Assembly: GCF_016482825.1 (NCBI RefSeq)
Contig: NZ_JAEMNV010000003.1
Coordinates: 248,001 to 312,000, forward strand
Length of the DNA stretch: 64,000 nucleotides
Direction: 5' to 3'
Origin: Antrihabitans stalagmiti
Lineage (GTDB): Bacteria > Actinomycetota > Actinomycetes > Mycobacteriales > Mycobacteriaceae
Made by a program: the position numbers and the translations under genes. This document shows, piece by piece, positions 53,663-62,505 of this stretch (position 1 is the first letter of the stretch; every line of letters starts with the position of its first letter). Under the pieces are notes generated by a model. The model was not told the DNA's origin, made no database searches, and worked only from the letters and a program-made list of their open reading frames with translations.

Positions 53663-54454
53663 GTGACAACAGCATCGGTGACCGGAGGCGACACCACTTT
53701 CGTCACCGGCGAAGCAGTGGCTCTCGACTTGCCGATCGCTCGTGTGCCGACACGGTGCCTCGCCTTTCTCATCGATCTGATGTTGCAGCTGGTGACCCTT
53801 TTCGGGCTTCTGACCTTTGTGGGGATCGCGGCATACCGCGCTGACGAGGCGTTGCTCGCCGCGTTGGTCATCGTGTCGACCGTCGCCGTCCTGGTCGGCT
53901 ATCCGGTGGCGTGGGAGACGCTGACAAGAGGCAGGTCGCCGGGCAAGTTCGCGCTCGGCCTGCGGGTGGTCCGTGCGGACGGTGGACCCGCCGAGTTTCG
54001 TCATGCGCTCACCCGTGGCCTGTGCGGAGCCATCGTCGATTTCTGGATGCTTGGTTTCTTCGGCCTCGTCGCGGTGGTGTCGTCGACCTGTTCAGCCCGT
54101 GGGCGTCGGGTCGGTGACCTGCTGGCGGGAACCGTCGTAATCCGCTCGGAGGCGGCCTATTTCGCGCCTTCGCTGTTGCAGCCACCGCCGCGTATGGTGA
54201 TGTGGGCCGCCCAGCTCGACATCGACGCGGTACCCGACGAGCTTGCGCTACTGTTCAGGGACTACCTCAAACGCTACGGACAGTTCGCGCCGCCGGTCGC
54301 TTTCGACGTGGGATTACAGCTGACGCAACGTGTGTGCGCCTGCATGCGAGTCGAGGTGCCTGCACCGATTCCGCCGTTCGAGGTTCTCGCGGCTGTGCTC
54401 GCCGAACGACAACGTCGGGCACTCTCGAGGCCGATCCGACCGCTACCGACCTGA
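53663..54454 (+). CDS. RDD family membrane protein (Rv3695-like)
   Basis: 263 residues. VPTRCLAFLIDLMLQLV (R..D in the first helix), RGRSPGKFALGLRVVRADGG and GRRVGDLLAGTVVIR are RDD signatures. Three or four helices in the first 160 residues, then a cytosolic C-terminal domain. Next to SpoIIM and DUF58/MoxR, as in mycobacteria. Ends 3 bp before the convergent DUF58 gene. Confidence 0.9.
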   Translation: MTTASVTGGDTTFVTGEAVALDLPIARVPTRCLAFLIDLMLQLVTLFGLLTFVGIAAYRADEALLAALVIVSTVAVLVGYPVAWETLTRGRSPGKFALGLRVVRADGGPAEFRHALTRGLCGAIVDFWMLGFFGLVAVVSSTCSARGRRVGDLLAGTVVIRSEAAYFAPSLLQPPPRMVMWAAQLDIDAVPDELALLFRDYLKRYGQFAPPVAFDVGLQLTQRVCACMRVEVPAPIPPFEVLAAVLAERQRRALSRPIRPLPT

Positions 54455-54457
54455 CCG

Positions 54458-55765
54458 CTACATCGTCCCGACGCGTTTGAGCTCGAGGTACTCGTCGGCA
54501 AGTGTGGCCGGTAGTCGTTCTGGTTCGGCAGCAACAACTTTGACGCCGATTCGGCGAAGTGTCTCACCGACGAGATCGCGACGGGCAATTGCACGTTCGG
54601 CAGCGGCTGCGCTGTACAGAGCAGCGGCGTCGTCGCGTCGACCGGCCAATGCGGTGACCTCCGGATCGCCGACCGACACCATCAGGACGTGGTGCCGATG
54701 CGCGAGCGTGCGCACAGCGGGCAGCAGATCAGCTGCAGGATAGCCACTTTCGATGCTCGTGCACCAGACGACCAAGCTGCGTCGCTTGGTGCGCAGCAGC
54801 GCAGCTTCGACGAGGCCGCGGCAATCGGTCTCGTCGAGCCTCGGCGTCAGCGGTGCCATTGCGTCCATCAGCCTGTGCTGCAGACGTTTCCCCGTGATGC
54901 CGAGCACCTCTGCACGCACTGCACGGTCGTAGGCGAGTAGATCCACGGTATCGCCAGCACGGGACGCGAGTCCGCCGAGCAGCAGCGCCGCTTCCATACA
55001 CGTGTCCAGGCGGGTGCCGTCGATCGTTCGGCCAGCGCTCGCCCGTCCGGTGTCGAGGATGAGCAGAACGTGGCGATTGCGTTCCGGCCGCCAGGTGCGG
55101 ACGACCACGTCGCGGGCACGTGCGGTCGCGCGCCAATCGATGGACCGGACATCGTCGCCGATCGCGTACTCGCGGTAGGAGTCGAACTCCGTACCCTGGC
55201 CGCGTACCGTCGCGATGTTCCGCCCTTCGAGATGCTGCAATTGCCGCACGCGGGAGGGCAATTGGCGCTCGCTCCGAAAGGCAGGGAGCGCGCGGATCGT
55301 TGTATCGATCGTGTGGCGAATCTGGCGACCACCGAGGCCCAGTGGACCGATCACCCGCAGTGTCACCGCGCTGCCGAGGCGATCGCCACGTCGGACAGGC
55401 TCGGCCTCGTTGTCGAGGCGGGTTTCCTGGCCCGGTGCAAGATCGATCGGATGCGAGCGGTGCAGGACCCCGGCGCTGGATTGCCAGTCGTCCCATAGGG
55501 TTCCGCGTACCCGGCCCGCACTCCCATTGGCGATCGTGAGCGGTACCTCGACGCGTCGGCCGAGCCTGACCGTTGCGAACGTCGGTCGGGTGATCGTCAC
55601 CGCGCGGCAGTTGCCCGCAACGCTCAGGTCGATTCCGACCGCGCCGAGCAGCAGGACCGTCATCACGGCAACGCCAAGCCACGACGGCGCCAGAACGGCC
55701 ACGACGATACTGCCGAGCGCCGCAACCAACGCGGCCCGGCCCGTGACGACGAGTTGGGTGCGCAC
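54458..55765 (-). CDS. DUF58 domain protein (Rv3693-like)
   Basis: 435 residues. Two N-terminal helices (about 10-50), then DUF58 with LEGRNIATVRGQGTEFDSYREYAIGDDVRSIDWRATARARDVVV-type motif (around 190-230). A vWA-like region follows (VLLILDTGRASAG, D-x-x-x-x-S). The gene overlaps the MoxR stop by 1 bp (start GTG 55765). MoxR ATPases with DUF58/vWA partners act as chaperone systems for envelope or metal-enzyme assembly. Confidence 0.92.
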   Translation of the reverse strand: MRTQLVVTGRAALVAALGSIVVAVLAPSWLGVAVMTVLLLGAVGIDLSVAGNCRAVTITRPTFATVRLGRRVEVPLTIANGSAGRVRGTLWDDWQSSAGVLHRSHPIDLAPGQETRLDNEAEPVRRGDRLGSAVTLRVIGPLGLGGRQIRHTIDTTIRALPAFRSERQLPSRVRQLQHLEGRNIATVRGQGTEFDSYREYAIGDDVRSIDWRATARARDVVVRTWRPERNRHVLLILDTGRASAGRTIDGTRLDTCMEAALLLGGLASRAGDTVDLLAYDRAVRAEVLGITGKRLQHRLMDAMAPLTPRLDETDCRGLVEAALLRTKRRSLVVWCTSIESGYPAADLLPAVRTLAHRHHVLMVSVGDPEVTALAGRRDDAAALYSAAAAERAIARRDLVGETLRRIGVKVVAAEPERLPATLADEYLELKRVGTM

Positions 55766-56739
55766 TACACCGGGACCGGTACCGACAGCAGCAACGAATT
55801 CAGCACGGCTTCCGCTGTTGCGCCGTCGAGCTCGGCTTCGGGACGCAGGAACAGGCGATGCCGAAGTACCGGTACAGCAACGGCTTTCACATCGTCGGGG
55901 GTGACGTAGCCGCGGCCGTTCAACCAGGCATAGGCCCGGGCCGCCTTGAGCAAAGCCGTGGCGCCACGAGGTGATGCACCGTGTTGGACAGCGGGTGAGG
56001 ATCGCGATGCCCGCACCACGTCGACGATGTACGCCAGCACCGCCGGCGTGAGCGTGACCATCGAAACCGCCTGGCGCGCAGCCTGTATGTGAGCGACGCC
56101 GGCAACCGGTGAGACACCGGCACCTTCCAGATCCCGCGGATCGAAACCAGCGGCGTGGCGTTCCAAGATTCGGAATTCATCGTCACGACTTGGTAGTTCG
56201 ACGTCGACCTTGAACAGAAAGCGATCGAGCTGCGCCTCCGGTAAGGGATACGTGCCCTCGTGTTCGATCGGGTTCTGCGTCGCGATCACCACGAACGGAT
56301 TCGGTAGCGGCCGCGCCTGGCCGTCGACCGACACCTGCCGTTCCTCCATGGCTTCGAGTAGTGCCGCCTGAGTTTTGGGTGGCGTCCGGTTGATTTCGTC
56401 GGCGAGCAGCAGGCTCGTGAATACGGGACCCTCACGAAAGGTGAAGTCGCCGGTGCGAGGGTCGTAGATCTGCGAGCCCGTCACATCACCCGGCATGAGG
56501 TCGGGAGTGAACTGGACCCGGGCGTAGTCCACGTCGAGTGCGCGCGACATAGACCGCACCAGAAGCGTTTTCGCCACGCCTGGCACACCCTCGAGGAGGA
56601 CGTGGCCCTCGCAGAGCAGCGCGAGCACGAGGTACATGACGGCGTTGTGATTGCCGACGACCGCCTTGCCGATCTCGTCGCGAACCGCGCCGAGAGCCGC
56701 GCCGGCAGCATCGGGAGTTACTGTTGTCTCGCTTGTCAT
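55765..56739 (-). CDS. MoxR-family AAA+ ATPase
   Basis: 324 residues. Walker A GVPGVAKT (51-58), Walker B LLLADEIN (111-118), ATQNPIEHEGTYPLPEAQLDRF (sensor/arginine finger region) and a C-terminal lid with VQHGASPRGATALLKAARAYAW. Works as an ATP-driven chaperone with the DUF58 partner downstream. Start ATG 56739 overlaps the upstream gene by 4 bp. Confidence 0.95.
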   Translation of the reverse strand: MTSETTVTPDAAGAALGAVRDEIGKAVVGNHNAVMYLVLALLCEGHVLLEGVPGVAKTLLVRSMSRALDVDYARVQFTPDLMPGDVTGSQIYDPRTGDFTFREGPVFTSLLLADEINRTPPKTQAALLEAMEERQVSVDGQARPLPNPFVVIATQNPIEHEGTYPLPEAQLDRFLFKVDVELPSRDDEFRILERHAAGFDPRDLEGAGVSPVAGVAHIQAARQAVSMVTLTPAVLAYIVDVVRASRSSPAVQHGASPRGATALLKAARAYAWLNGRGYVTPDDVKAVAVPVLRHRLFLRPEAELDGATAEAVLNSLLLSVPVPV

Positions 56740-57779
56740 CTCGCTCGAATCTCTCCCTCGATCGCGTCCAACTCGGCAGCGATAATGGTCAGTGTCTCGT
56801 CGTCTTCGACTGGGCCGTACAACATGGCGCCTATGCGATCGGGTGGAGCTCCGGTGTGTTCGGCGAGTGTTCGTACGATCCGGTCGTGCGGAGAGTTCGG
56901 CGCAAGCCCGAGGCGTGGCAGCACGCGTCGCAACATCGAACCGCGCAGCACGCCGGCGACGTGCTCGCTGTCGCCGGACCTGCGGTACAGCCGCGCGTGA
57001 GCCTCGGTCAGCTCGTTCGCACTCACTTCGACGGGCCGTTCGGCGGGAACGAGCGCGCCCCGTCGACGCGCGCGCCACAGTGCCAACAGCACGGCAGCGA
57101 CGAACAGTTGAACTCCGCCGAACACCACCTCGGGTGGGAGGCGATCGAACAGGGTATCGGGCTCCTCCGCATCGTCGTTTCCGGAGCCGCCGTCGTATCC
57201 GTCGTCCGACTGGGACTGGGGCGGCGGTGACGCGTCGGGTACAGAACACGAGCGAGGCGCAAACAGCAGCAGCACCAACAGGATTGCCGTGACCGCGACG
57301 ACGATCCACAGCTTGGACGAGGCCAGAAATCCTGGCGTCCGGAGGGAACGACGTTGGCGACGTCGGCGCCGGCGGCGTGCTGTGCGGGCGGTCTCGTCGG
57401 GCCCGGTCTGTTCGTCGGGTGCGGGTGGCGGAGCTGTCGGTGAGAATCGGTCGACGTGTGCAAGCAGCGCGTAGTCGTCCGGCGTCGCGACCCGGCCACC
57501 GTAGACGACCTCGTCGTAAACGACTGCCGAGGAGGTGAAACCGTCCGCGTCGGCGGGCAGTTGGTCCGATGCGGCGGCGGCGGTCTCGTCTGCAGTGCGC
57601 GATCGTCGCGTTTCGAGGACACCACCCTGCTCCAGCCCGCGAATCACCGCGCGGAATCTCTCCTGCACCGCGGCCGAGTAATCCTGTTGAGCAGCAGCGT
57701 GTTCGGATCTGTCGCGATGTGCGGCGGCGGGTCCGAGCGGCTCGGCAACGGGTGCGTTGTGCGGCTCGTGCTCGGTCAC
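56736..57779 (-). CDS. DUF4129/DUF4350-like membrane protein of the MoxR operon
   Basis: 347 residues. The N-terminal part (about 25-115; YSAAVQERFRAVIRGLEQGGVLETR, TADETAAAASDQLP, YDEVVYGGR) matches DUF4129. An Arg-rich strip and a helix follow (about 145-175). Then LPPEVVFGGVQLFVAAVLLALWRARRRG and VSANELTEAHARLYRRSGD, the usual C-terminal part of DUF4350 proteins. It looks like a shortened fusion of two neighbours that are separate in many actinobacteria. Overlaps flanking genes by 4 bp. Confidence 0.8.
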   Translation of the reverse strand: MTEHEPHNAPVAEPLGPAAAHRDRSEHAAAQQDYSAAVQERFRAVIRGLEQGGVLETRRSRTADETAAAASDQLPADADGFTSSAVVYDEVVYGGRVATPDDYALLAHVDRFSPTAPPPAPDEQTGPDETARTARRRRRRRQRRSLRTPGFLASSKLWIVVAVTAILLVLLLFAPRSCSVPDASPPPQSQSDDGYDGGSGNDDAEEPDTLFDRLPPEVVFGGVQLFVAAVLLALWRARRRGALVPAERPVEVSANELTEAHARLYRRSGDSEHVAGVLRGSMLRRVLPRLGLAPNSPHDRIVRTLAEHTGAPPDRIGAMLYGPVEDDETLTIIAAELDAIEGEIRAR

Positions 57780-58651
57780 CGCTTGGCACCTATCGTCAGC
57801 GATGTTCTACCGAGCACGGCGTAGATGTCCGCACCCTCACGGGTACACCGGCGATCGAAATACGAGACCGTCCTGGTCGCCGACTCGACGACGATCGACA
57901 CACCGGCGATCAGCAGGAACCCGAGGACGGTCAGCAGCAACGCAACCCAGTCCGGACCCCCGACAGCGTCGATGACGAAGAGCGGCAGGCTGGCGATCGG
58001 CAGGACGAGCAGAATGACGATGCTGTACATCGTGATCCAGAGTCCGAGCATCCTTGCTATTGCATTCGTGGTCAGAGCTGCCGACCGTTGGATCGCCCTC
58101 GAGGTGGTGATGTTCTCTTCGATCACCGCGGGCGCAGCGACGAAATTGCGTGCACCGAAGTAGACGAGTGCGAGCACGGCGAAACCGAGACAGACGAGCA
58201 CCGATACGCCGATTCCGACGGAGTCGTCGGCGATCAACACGATTGCGCTCAGTACTCCCACTGCGATGACAATCTGACTGCGCTGCAGTCCGGAAATTCG
58301 GACCAGTGCCGACGACGTCGATCGTGACCGGACGGCTCGCCACGTGACGGGCGCTTGTGTGCAGGTCAGGGCGGAGACGGTCGTCGTGAACGTCGCCAGG
58401 AAAACGCGCGCGAGCCATGCGACGAAGAGGGTTACGCCCGCGACCGTCCACTCCACGGCCGACCCGATCTCGCCGGTTGCGGCCGCCGCGACGACAGCTG
58501 CGATCGAAACGATCGAGGCACCGATCGCGACGGCAATCCCCGTCAGCGCGGCCAGAAGCGCAAGATTGGCCTGAATCACCGCGAAGGGATAGTCGATGGC
58601 CTCGCGGAACCCAAGCGGTCTTGTCGGCACGACGCCTCGCCCCCGCAGCAT
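57776..58651 (-). CDS. Multi-pass membrane protein of the MoxR operon (Rv3690-like)
   Basis: 291 residues with six or so helices (AVIQANLALLAALTGIAVAIG, GVTLFVAWLARVFLATFTTTVSA, MLGLWITMYSIVILLVLPIAS, WVALLLTVLGFLLIAGVSIVVES). A conserved loop has FVAAPAVIEENITTSRAIQRS. The C-terminus ends RRCTREGADIYAVLGR. First gene of the operon that continues to MoxR and DUF58. Function unknown. Confidence 0.82.
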   Translation of the reverse strand: MLRGRGVVPTRPLGFREAIDYPFAVIQANLALLAALTGIAVAIGASIVSIAAVVAAAATGEIGSAVEWTVAGVTLFVAWLARVFLATFTTTVSALTCTQAPVTWRAVRSRSTSSALVRISGLQRSQIVIAVGVLSAIVLIADDSVGIGVSVLVCLGFAVLALVYFGARNFVAAPAVIEENITTSRAIQRSAALTTNAIARMLGLWITMYSIVILLVLPIASLPLFVIDAVGGPDWVALLLTVLGFLLIAGVSIVVESATRTVSYFDRRCTREGADIYAVLGRTSLTIGAKR

Positions 58652-58689
58652 CGCATCAGTGTAAGTGCGAACCTGGCCGACGACGCCTC

Positions 58690-58718
58690 GAGGCGACTAC
58701 CCGATCGGTAGCCGCCTC
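58690..58718 (-). terminator. Hairpin after the repeat-protein gene
   Basis: GAGGCGACTACC (58690-58701) pairs with 58707-58718 with one mismatch, loop CGATC. It lies 20 bases past the stop of the secreted repeat protein and before the membrane-protein operon. Confidence 0.65.
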
Positions 58719-58738
58719 AAGTCGGTGCTGTTGTGGTG

Positions 58739-59422
58739 TTACGCCACCCGGCTCGCGGCCGCCGCGTTGTCGGAGAGGGTCTGCGTGCGGATGTCGGGGG
58801 TGACGCAGATGGTGTCGCCGTCGAAGGCTTCACGCCAGACGTAGCCGTCGATGCAGGTGTCGGCACCGTAGGCCAGGTCGTCGGCCGCGCGGTTCGCTTC
58901 GGGTGCGGTGTTCTGATCCAGGATCGTGGCCCGGAAATCGGGCGTGACGCAGATGGTGTCGCCGTCGAAACCTTCACGCCAGACGTAGCCGGATTCGCAG
59001 GTGTCGGGTCCGAACGCGCCGCCACCGGAAGCACGGTGTGCGGTCGGGTCCGCGTTCTGGCCGAGCACCGCCGTGCGAATCTCGGGGGTGACGCAGATGA
59101 GGTCGCTGGCTTGCGTCTCGCGCCAGACGTAGCCCGAGTCGCAGGTCGCCGGGCCGTATTCGCTCAGTACACGGTTCGCGAGCGGCGTGGCGTTCTGGAC
59201 CCGAACCTGCTCGCGGATGTCGGGAGTGACACAGACGAGGTCGCTCTCGTTGGCCTCACGCCACACGTATCCGGACTTACAGGTGTTGGGTCCGAAGTCG
59301 TGCGCCGATGCGACGGCTGCGGTGCCGGCAAGACCGAGTGCGGAGATGGCCGCGATTCCAGTGGCGGCGGCGGCGACGGTCGTGCGGACGATTGCCTTGC
59401 GGAGTCGGATGTTGGTGGTCAT
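58739..59422 (-). CDS. Secreted protein made of four GYVWRE cysteine repeats
   Basis: 227 residues. A signal peptide ends near AVASA (about residue 40). The rest is four tandem units of about 46-48 residues, each with (F/Y)GP.TC..GYVWRE..(S/G)D.(V/I)CVTP.(I/F)R and an Asn-rich end (QN/DN..A). Each unit has one TC and one CVTP cysteine, likely a disulfide pair. The last two units are most alike (GFDGDTICVTP / AFDGDTICVTP). I know this motif from scattered secreted proteins but no function. ATG 59422 has AAAGGAAC upstream. Monocistronic. Confidence 0.85.
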   Translation of the reverse strand: MTTNIRLRKAIVRTTVAAAATGIAAISALGLAGTAAVASAHDFGPNTCKSGYVWREANESDLVCVTPDIREQVRVQNATPLANRVLSEYGPATCDSGYVWRETQASDLICVTPEIRTAVLGQNADPTAHRASGGGAFGPDTCESGYVWREGFDGDTICVTPDFRATILDQNTAPEANRAADDLAYGADTCIDGYVWREAFDGDTICVTPDIRTQTLSDNAAAASRVA

Positions 59423-59624
59423 CGAAGTTCCTTTCGGTCGAGTTGAGCGGGTGTTGGATTGTTTTGGTGTTGAAAGAAGTTTGGCTGGGCGGCGACCCGC
59501 AAAGCAGTCCCCAGAGGGGTGATCAATGCCCACCCCCTGAGGCGCAGTAGTGCTGACGTATTCCCCTGGAATCCAGGGGATCGCAACCGGAGTACCGAGG
59601 TCGCACACGGCTAGGCTGATCAGA

Positions 59625-61433
59625 ATGGTCCGGAAATTCACGGTGAAGGCCCGCGCATTTGTGCTGGTGCTGCTGTCTGCGGTGCTCGTGCTCGGTTTGG
59701 CGGCCTGCGGTAGCGACAATGGTTCGAGTTCGGGGACAAGCGATCTGTGCTCCCCTCCCGGCGTCGGCAGTTCCTCCGCAGCACCGACGAATCTCGATGC
59801 TTCGGCACAAACGGGCGAGGATCGATACACCACAGCGAATACGACGCCCGTCGATCAGATCGACGTCACGAAGCTGGGTCTGATCACGCCGGGCAAGATC
59901 AGCGTCGGCACACTGTCGGATGCGCCGCCGAGCATCTGTGTCGACTCCACGGGGACGTTCACCGGATACGACAACGAACTGTTGAAGGCCGTTGCCGCGA
60001 AACTTGGCCTGGACGTGGAGTTTTCGGGAACGGAATTCGCAGGTCTGTTGTCGCAGGTGGCAACTCGACGCTTCGATGTCGGATCGTCGTCGATCACCAC
60101 AACCGACGAGCGTCGCAACACGGTCGGCTTCACCAACGGCTACGACTTCGGCTACTTCTCCCTCGTCGCACCGACAGACAGTTCCGTGAAGGGATTCGCA
60201 GATCTCAACGCGGGCACCCGAATCGGCGTCGTTCAGGGAACAGTTCAAGACGATTACGTGGTCAACACGTTGAAGCTCGATCCCGTGAAGTTCCCGGACT
60301 ACAACACGGCATACGCGAACCTGAAGACCGGCCAGATCGACGCCTGGGTAGCGCCGTCACAGCAAGCCGAAGGCGCAATCAAAGACGGCGATCCGACCGC
60401 AATCGTCCAGAACACGTTCAGCCTCAACAACTTCGTCGGTTGGGCTGTCGCCAAAGACAATCCTGCCCTGGCCGATGCGTTGAACTCGGGCCTCGACGCG
60501 GTGATCGCGGACGGTACCTGGGCAAAGCTGTACGCCGATTGGGTGCCACGGGAGCTGCCGGAAGGCTGGAAGCCCGGCAGCAAGGCGACGACGATTCCCG
60601 ACCTGCCGGACTTCGCGGCACTCGCCGCCGAGAATGCAGGCACGGGCGATGCAGCAGCGCCGAGCTCGCCGAAAGGCACGTTCGAGCAGCTCGGCGACAC
60701 GTTCTTCGATTGGGAGTTGTACCGCCAAGCGATACCCGACCTGTTCACGACGGGCCTGCCGAACACACTGATCCTCGCTCTGATCTCGGGCATCGTCGGA
60801 TCGGTCCTCGGCATGGTGCTTGCGGTGGCAGGCATTTCGCGCACACGGTGGTTACGCTGGCCGGCTCGGATCTACACCGACATCTTCCGTGGTTTGCCCG
60901 CGGTTGTGATCATCCTGATCATCGGCCTCGGCATCGGTCCGGTGGTCAAGGGCATCACCGGAAACAATCCGTACTGGCTCGGCGCGGCGGCGCTCTCGTT
61001 GCTGGCTGCCGCCTACATCGGCGAGATCTTCCGCTCCGGCATACAGAGTGTCGAACCGGGCCAGTTGGAAGCAGCGCGAGCAATCGGATTCAGCTACAAC
61101 CAAGCGATGACGCTCGTCGTCATACCGCAGGGTGTGCGCCGGGTTCTCCCTGCGTTGATGAACCAGTTCATCTCGCTGATCAAGGACTCGTCGCTGATCT
61201 ACTTCCTCGGACTCCTTGCGTCGCAGCGTGAATTGTTCGCAGTCGGGCGAGACCTCAACGCGCAGACCGGCAATCTTTCGCCGCTCGTCGCCGCCGGACT
61301 GTTCTACCTTGCGCTCACGATCCCACTCACACATCTCGTGAACTACATCGACAAGCGCTTGCGGACCGGCAAGGCAGACAAATCAGGGACGCTCGATCCG
61401 CTCGAGCAGGCCATCGTCGTGGAGAGAGGTTAG
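59625..61433 (+). CDS. Amino-acid ABC transporter: fused binding protein and permease
   Basis: 602 residues. Signal peptide with lipobox LGLAAC (Cys28). A type 2 solute-binding domain follows (about 85-330; KISVGTLSDAPPSICVDSTG, DVGSSSITTTDERRN, AGTRIGVVQGTVQDDYV). A linker, then a His/Glu/Gln-type permease domain (about 375-590: GLPNTLILALISGIVGSVLG, EAARAIGFSYNQAMTLVVIPQG). Both parts are usually separate proteins. ATG 59625. The ATPase gene follows by 3 bp. Confidence 0.92.
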   Translation: MVRKFTVKARAFVLVLLSAVLVLGLAACGSDNGSSSGTSDLCSPPGVGSSSAAPTNLDASAQTGEDRYTTANTTPVDQIDVTKLGLITPGKISVGTLSDAPPSICVDSTGTFTGYDNELLKAVAAKLGLDVEFSGTEFAGLLSQVATRRFDVGSSSITTTDERRNTVGFTNGYDFGYFSLVAPTDSSVKGFADLNAGTRIGVVQGTVQDDYVVNTLKLDPVKFPDYNTAYANLKTGQIDAWVAPSQQAEGAIKDGDPTAIVQNTFSLNNFVGWAVAKDNPALADALNSGLDAVIADGTWAKLYADWVPRELPEGWKPGSKATTIPDLPDFAALAAENAGTGDAAAPSSPKGTFEQLGDTFFDWELYRQAIPDLFTTGLPNTLILALISGIVGSVLGMVLAVAGISRTRWLRWPARIYTDIFRGLPAVVIILIIGLGIGPVVKGITGNNPYWLGAAALSLLAAAYIGEIFRSGIQSVEPGQLEAARAIGFSYNQAMTLVVIPQGVRRVLPALMNQFISLIKDSSLIYFLGLLASQRELFAVGRDLNAQTGNLSPLVAAGLFYLALTIPLTHLVNYIDKRLRTGKADKSGTLDPLEQAIVVERG

Positions 61434-61436
61434 CCG

Positions 61437-62192
61437 ATGAGCACGGTATCTACAGCGCCGACGACCGCGCCGGTTTCGTTGACAGGCAGCAACATTCATT
61501 TGGCGTTCGGCACGAACAAGGTGCTGCGCGGGGTCGACGTACACGTCGATGCAGGCAAGACGACGACGGTGATCGGCCCGTCCGGGTCGGGCAAGTCGAC
61601 GTTGCTGCGCGCGCTGAACCGGCTGCACGAACCCGATCAGGGCGACATCCTGATCGACGGTCGTTCGGTGTTGAAGGACAACCCCGACAAGCTCAGGCAG
61701 CGCATCGGGATGGTGTTTCAGCACTTCAACCTGTTCCCTCACAAGACGGTCGCCGACAACGTCGCACTCGGACCGCAGAAGCTGCTCGGACTGTCCAAAG
61801 AGGCAGCACGGGCGACTGCACTCGAGCAGCTCGAGTCGGTCGGGCTGTCGGCAAAGGCGGACTCACGTCCTGGCAACCTTTCGGGTGGTCAGCAGCAACG
61901 GGTCGCGATAGCCAGGGCTCTGGCGATGAAGCCGGAGATCATGTTCTTCGACGAGGCGACCTCGGCGCTGGATCCCGAGTTGGTCAAAGGCGTGTTGGCG
62001 CTGATGGCGGACCTCGCCTCGACGGGTATGTCGATGATCGTCGTAACCCACGAGATGGGGTTCGCGCGGTCGGTGTCCGACACGGTTGTCTTCATGGACC
62101 ACGGCACCGTCATCGAAACGGGTCCACCTGCTGCGCTGTTCGACAACGCCGAGACGGATCGTCTGCAGCAATTTCTGGCTCAGGTGCTCTGA
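61437..62192 (+). CDS. Amino-acid ABC transporter ATPase (GlnQ-like)
   Basis: 251 residues. Walker A GPSGSGKS (47-54), MVFQHFNLFPHKTVADNV, LSGGQ (148-152), Walker B MFFDEAT (169-175), H-loop VTHEMGFARSVSD. Polar amino acid importer type. It drives the fused binding protein-permease just upstream. Confidence 0.95.
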   Translation: MSTVSTAPTTAPVSLTGSNIHLAFGTNKVLRGVDVHVDAGKTTTVIGPSGSGKSTLLRALNRLHEPDQGDILIDGRSVLKDNPDKLRQRIGMVFQHFNLFPHKTVADNVALGPQKLLGLSKEAARATALEQLESVGLSAKADSRPGNLSGGQQQRVAIARALAMKPEIMFFDEATSALDPELVKGVLALMADLASTGMSMIVVTHEMGFARSVSDTVVFMDHGTVIETGPPAALFDNAETDRLQQFLAQVL

Positions 62193-62505
62193 GCTTTTCG
62201 AAGTCTGGCAGGTTCTGGAGCATCAGGATGCGCGAGTTCGGGTCGGTGTGGGTCCAGTCAAGCGCACGCTGACCCGAATGCATGCACGCTGATGTCCCAT
62301 CTGAGCGAGCTTTGTGCACACCGTCAGCCGGGCGGGGTAGGAATGTGCCCAGCCCCGATGCAAGCGCCCTGTCCGTTGTGCACCGGCCGAACCGCTGAAC
62401 TTAGGGTCGCCTCGTTATTGCATCGTTCACCCGCACGTTGGTTTGTCCTCTTTTGTGGTTTATATGTTCCAGCGAGTTGACCAACCGACTCGGGGAGTTC
62501 TGCAA
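62193..62505. other. Intergenic region before the PhoX-like gene
   Basis: This 313-bp gap has no ORF I can support. It contains the candidate phosphate box at 62414-62446 and a GGGGAG ribosome binding site (62492-62497). No clear terminator after the ATPase gene. Confidence 0.5.
62414..62446 (+). promoter_or_regulatory. Candidate PhoP/RegX3-type phosphate box
   Basis: GTTATTGCATC-GTTCACCCGCA-CGTTGGTTTGT are consecutive 11-nt units; the middle one closely fits the Streptomyces PHO direct-repeat consensus GTTCAYYYRSG. It lies about 60-90 bases before a phosphatase gene that would be expected to respond to phosphate. Confidence 0.35.
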
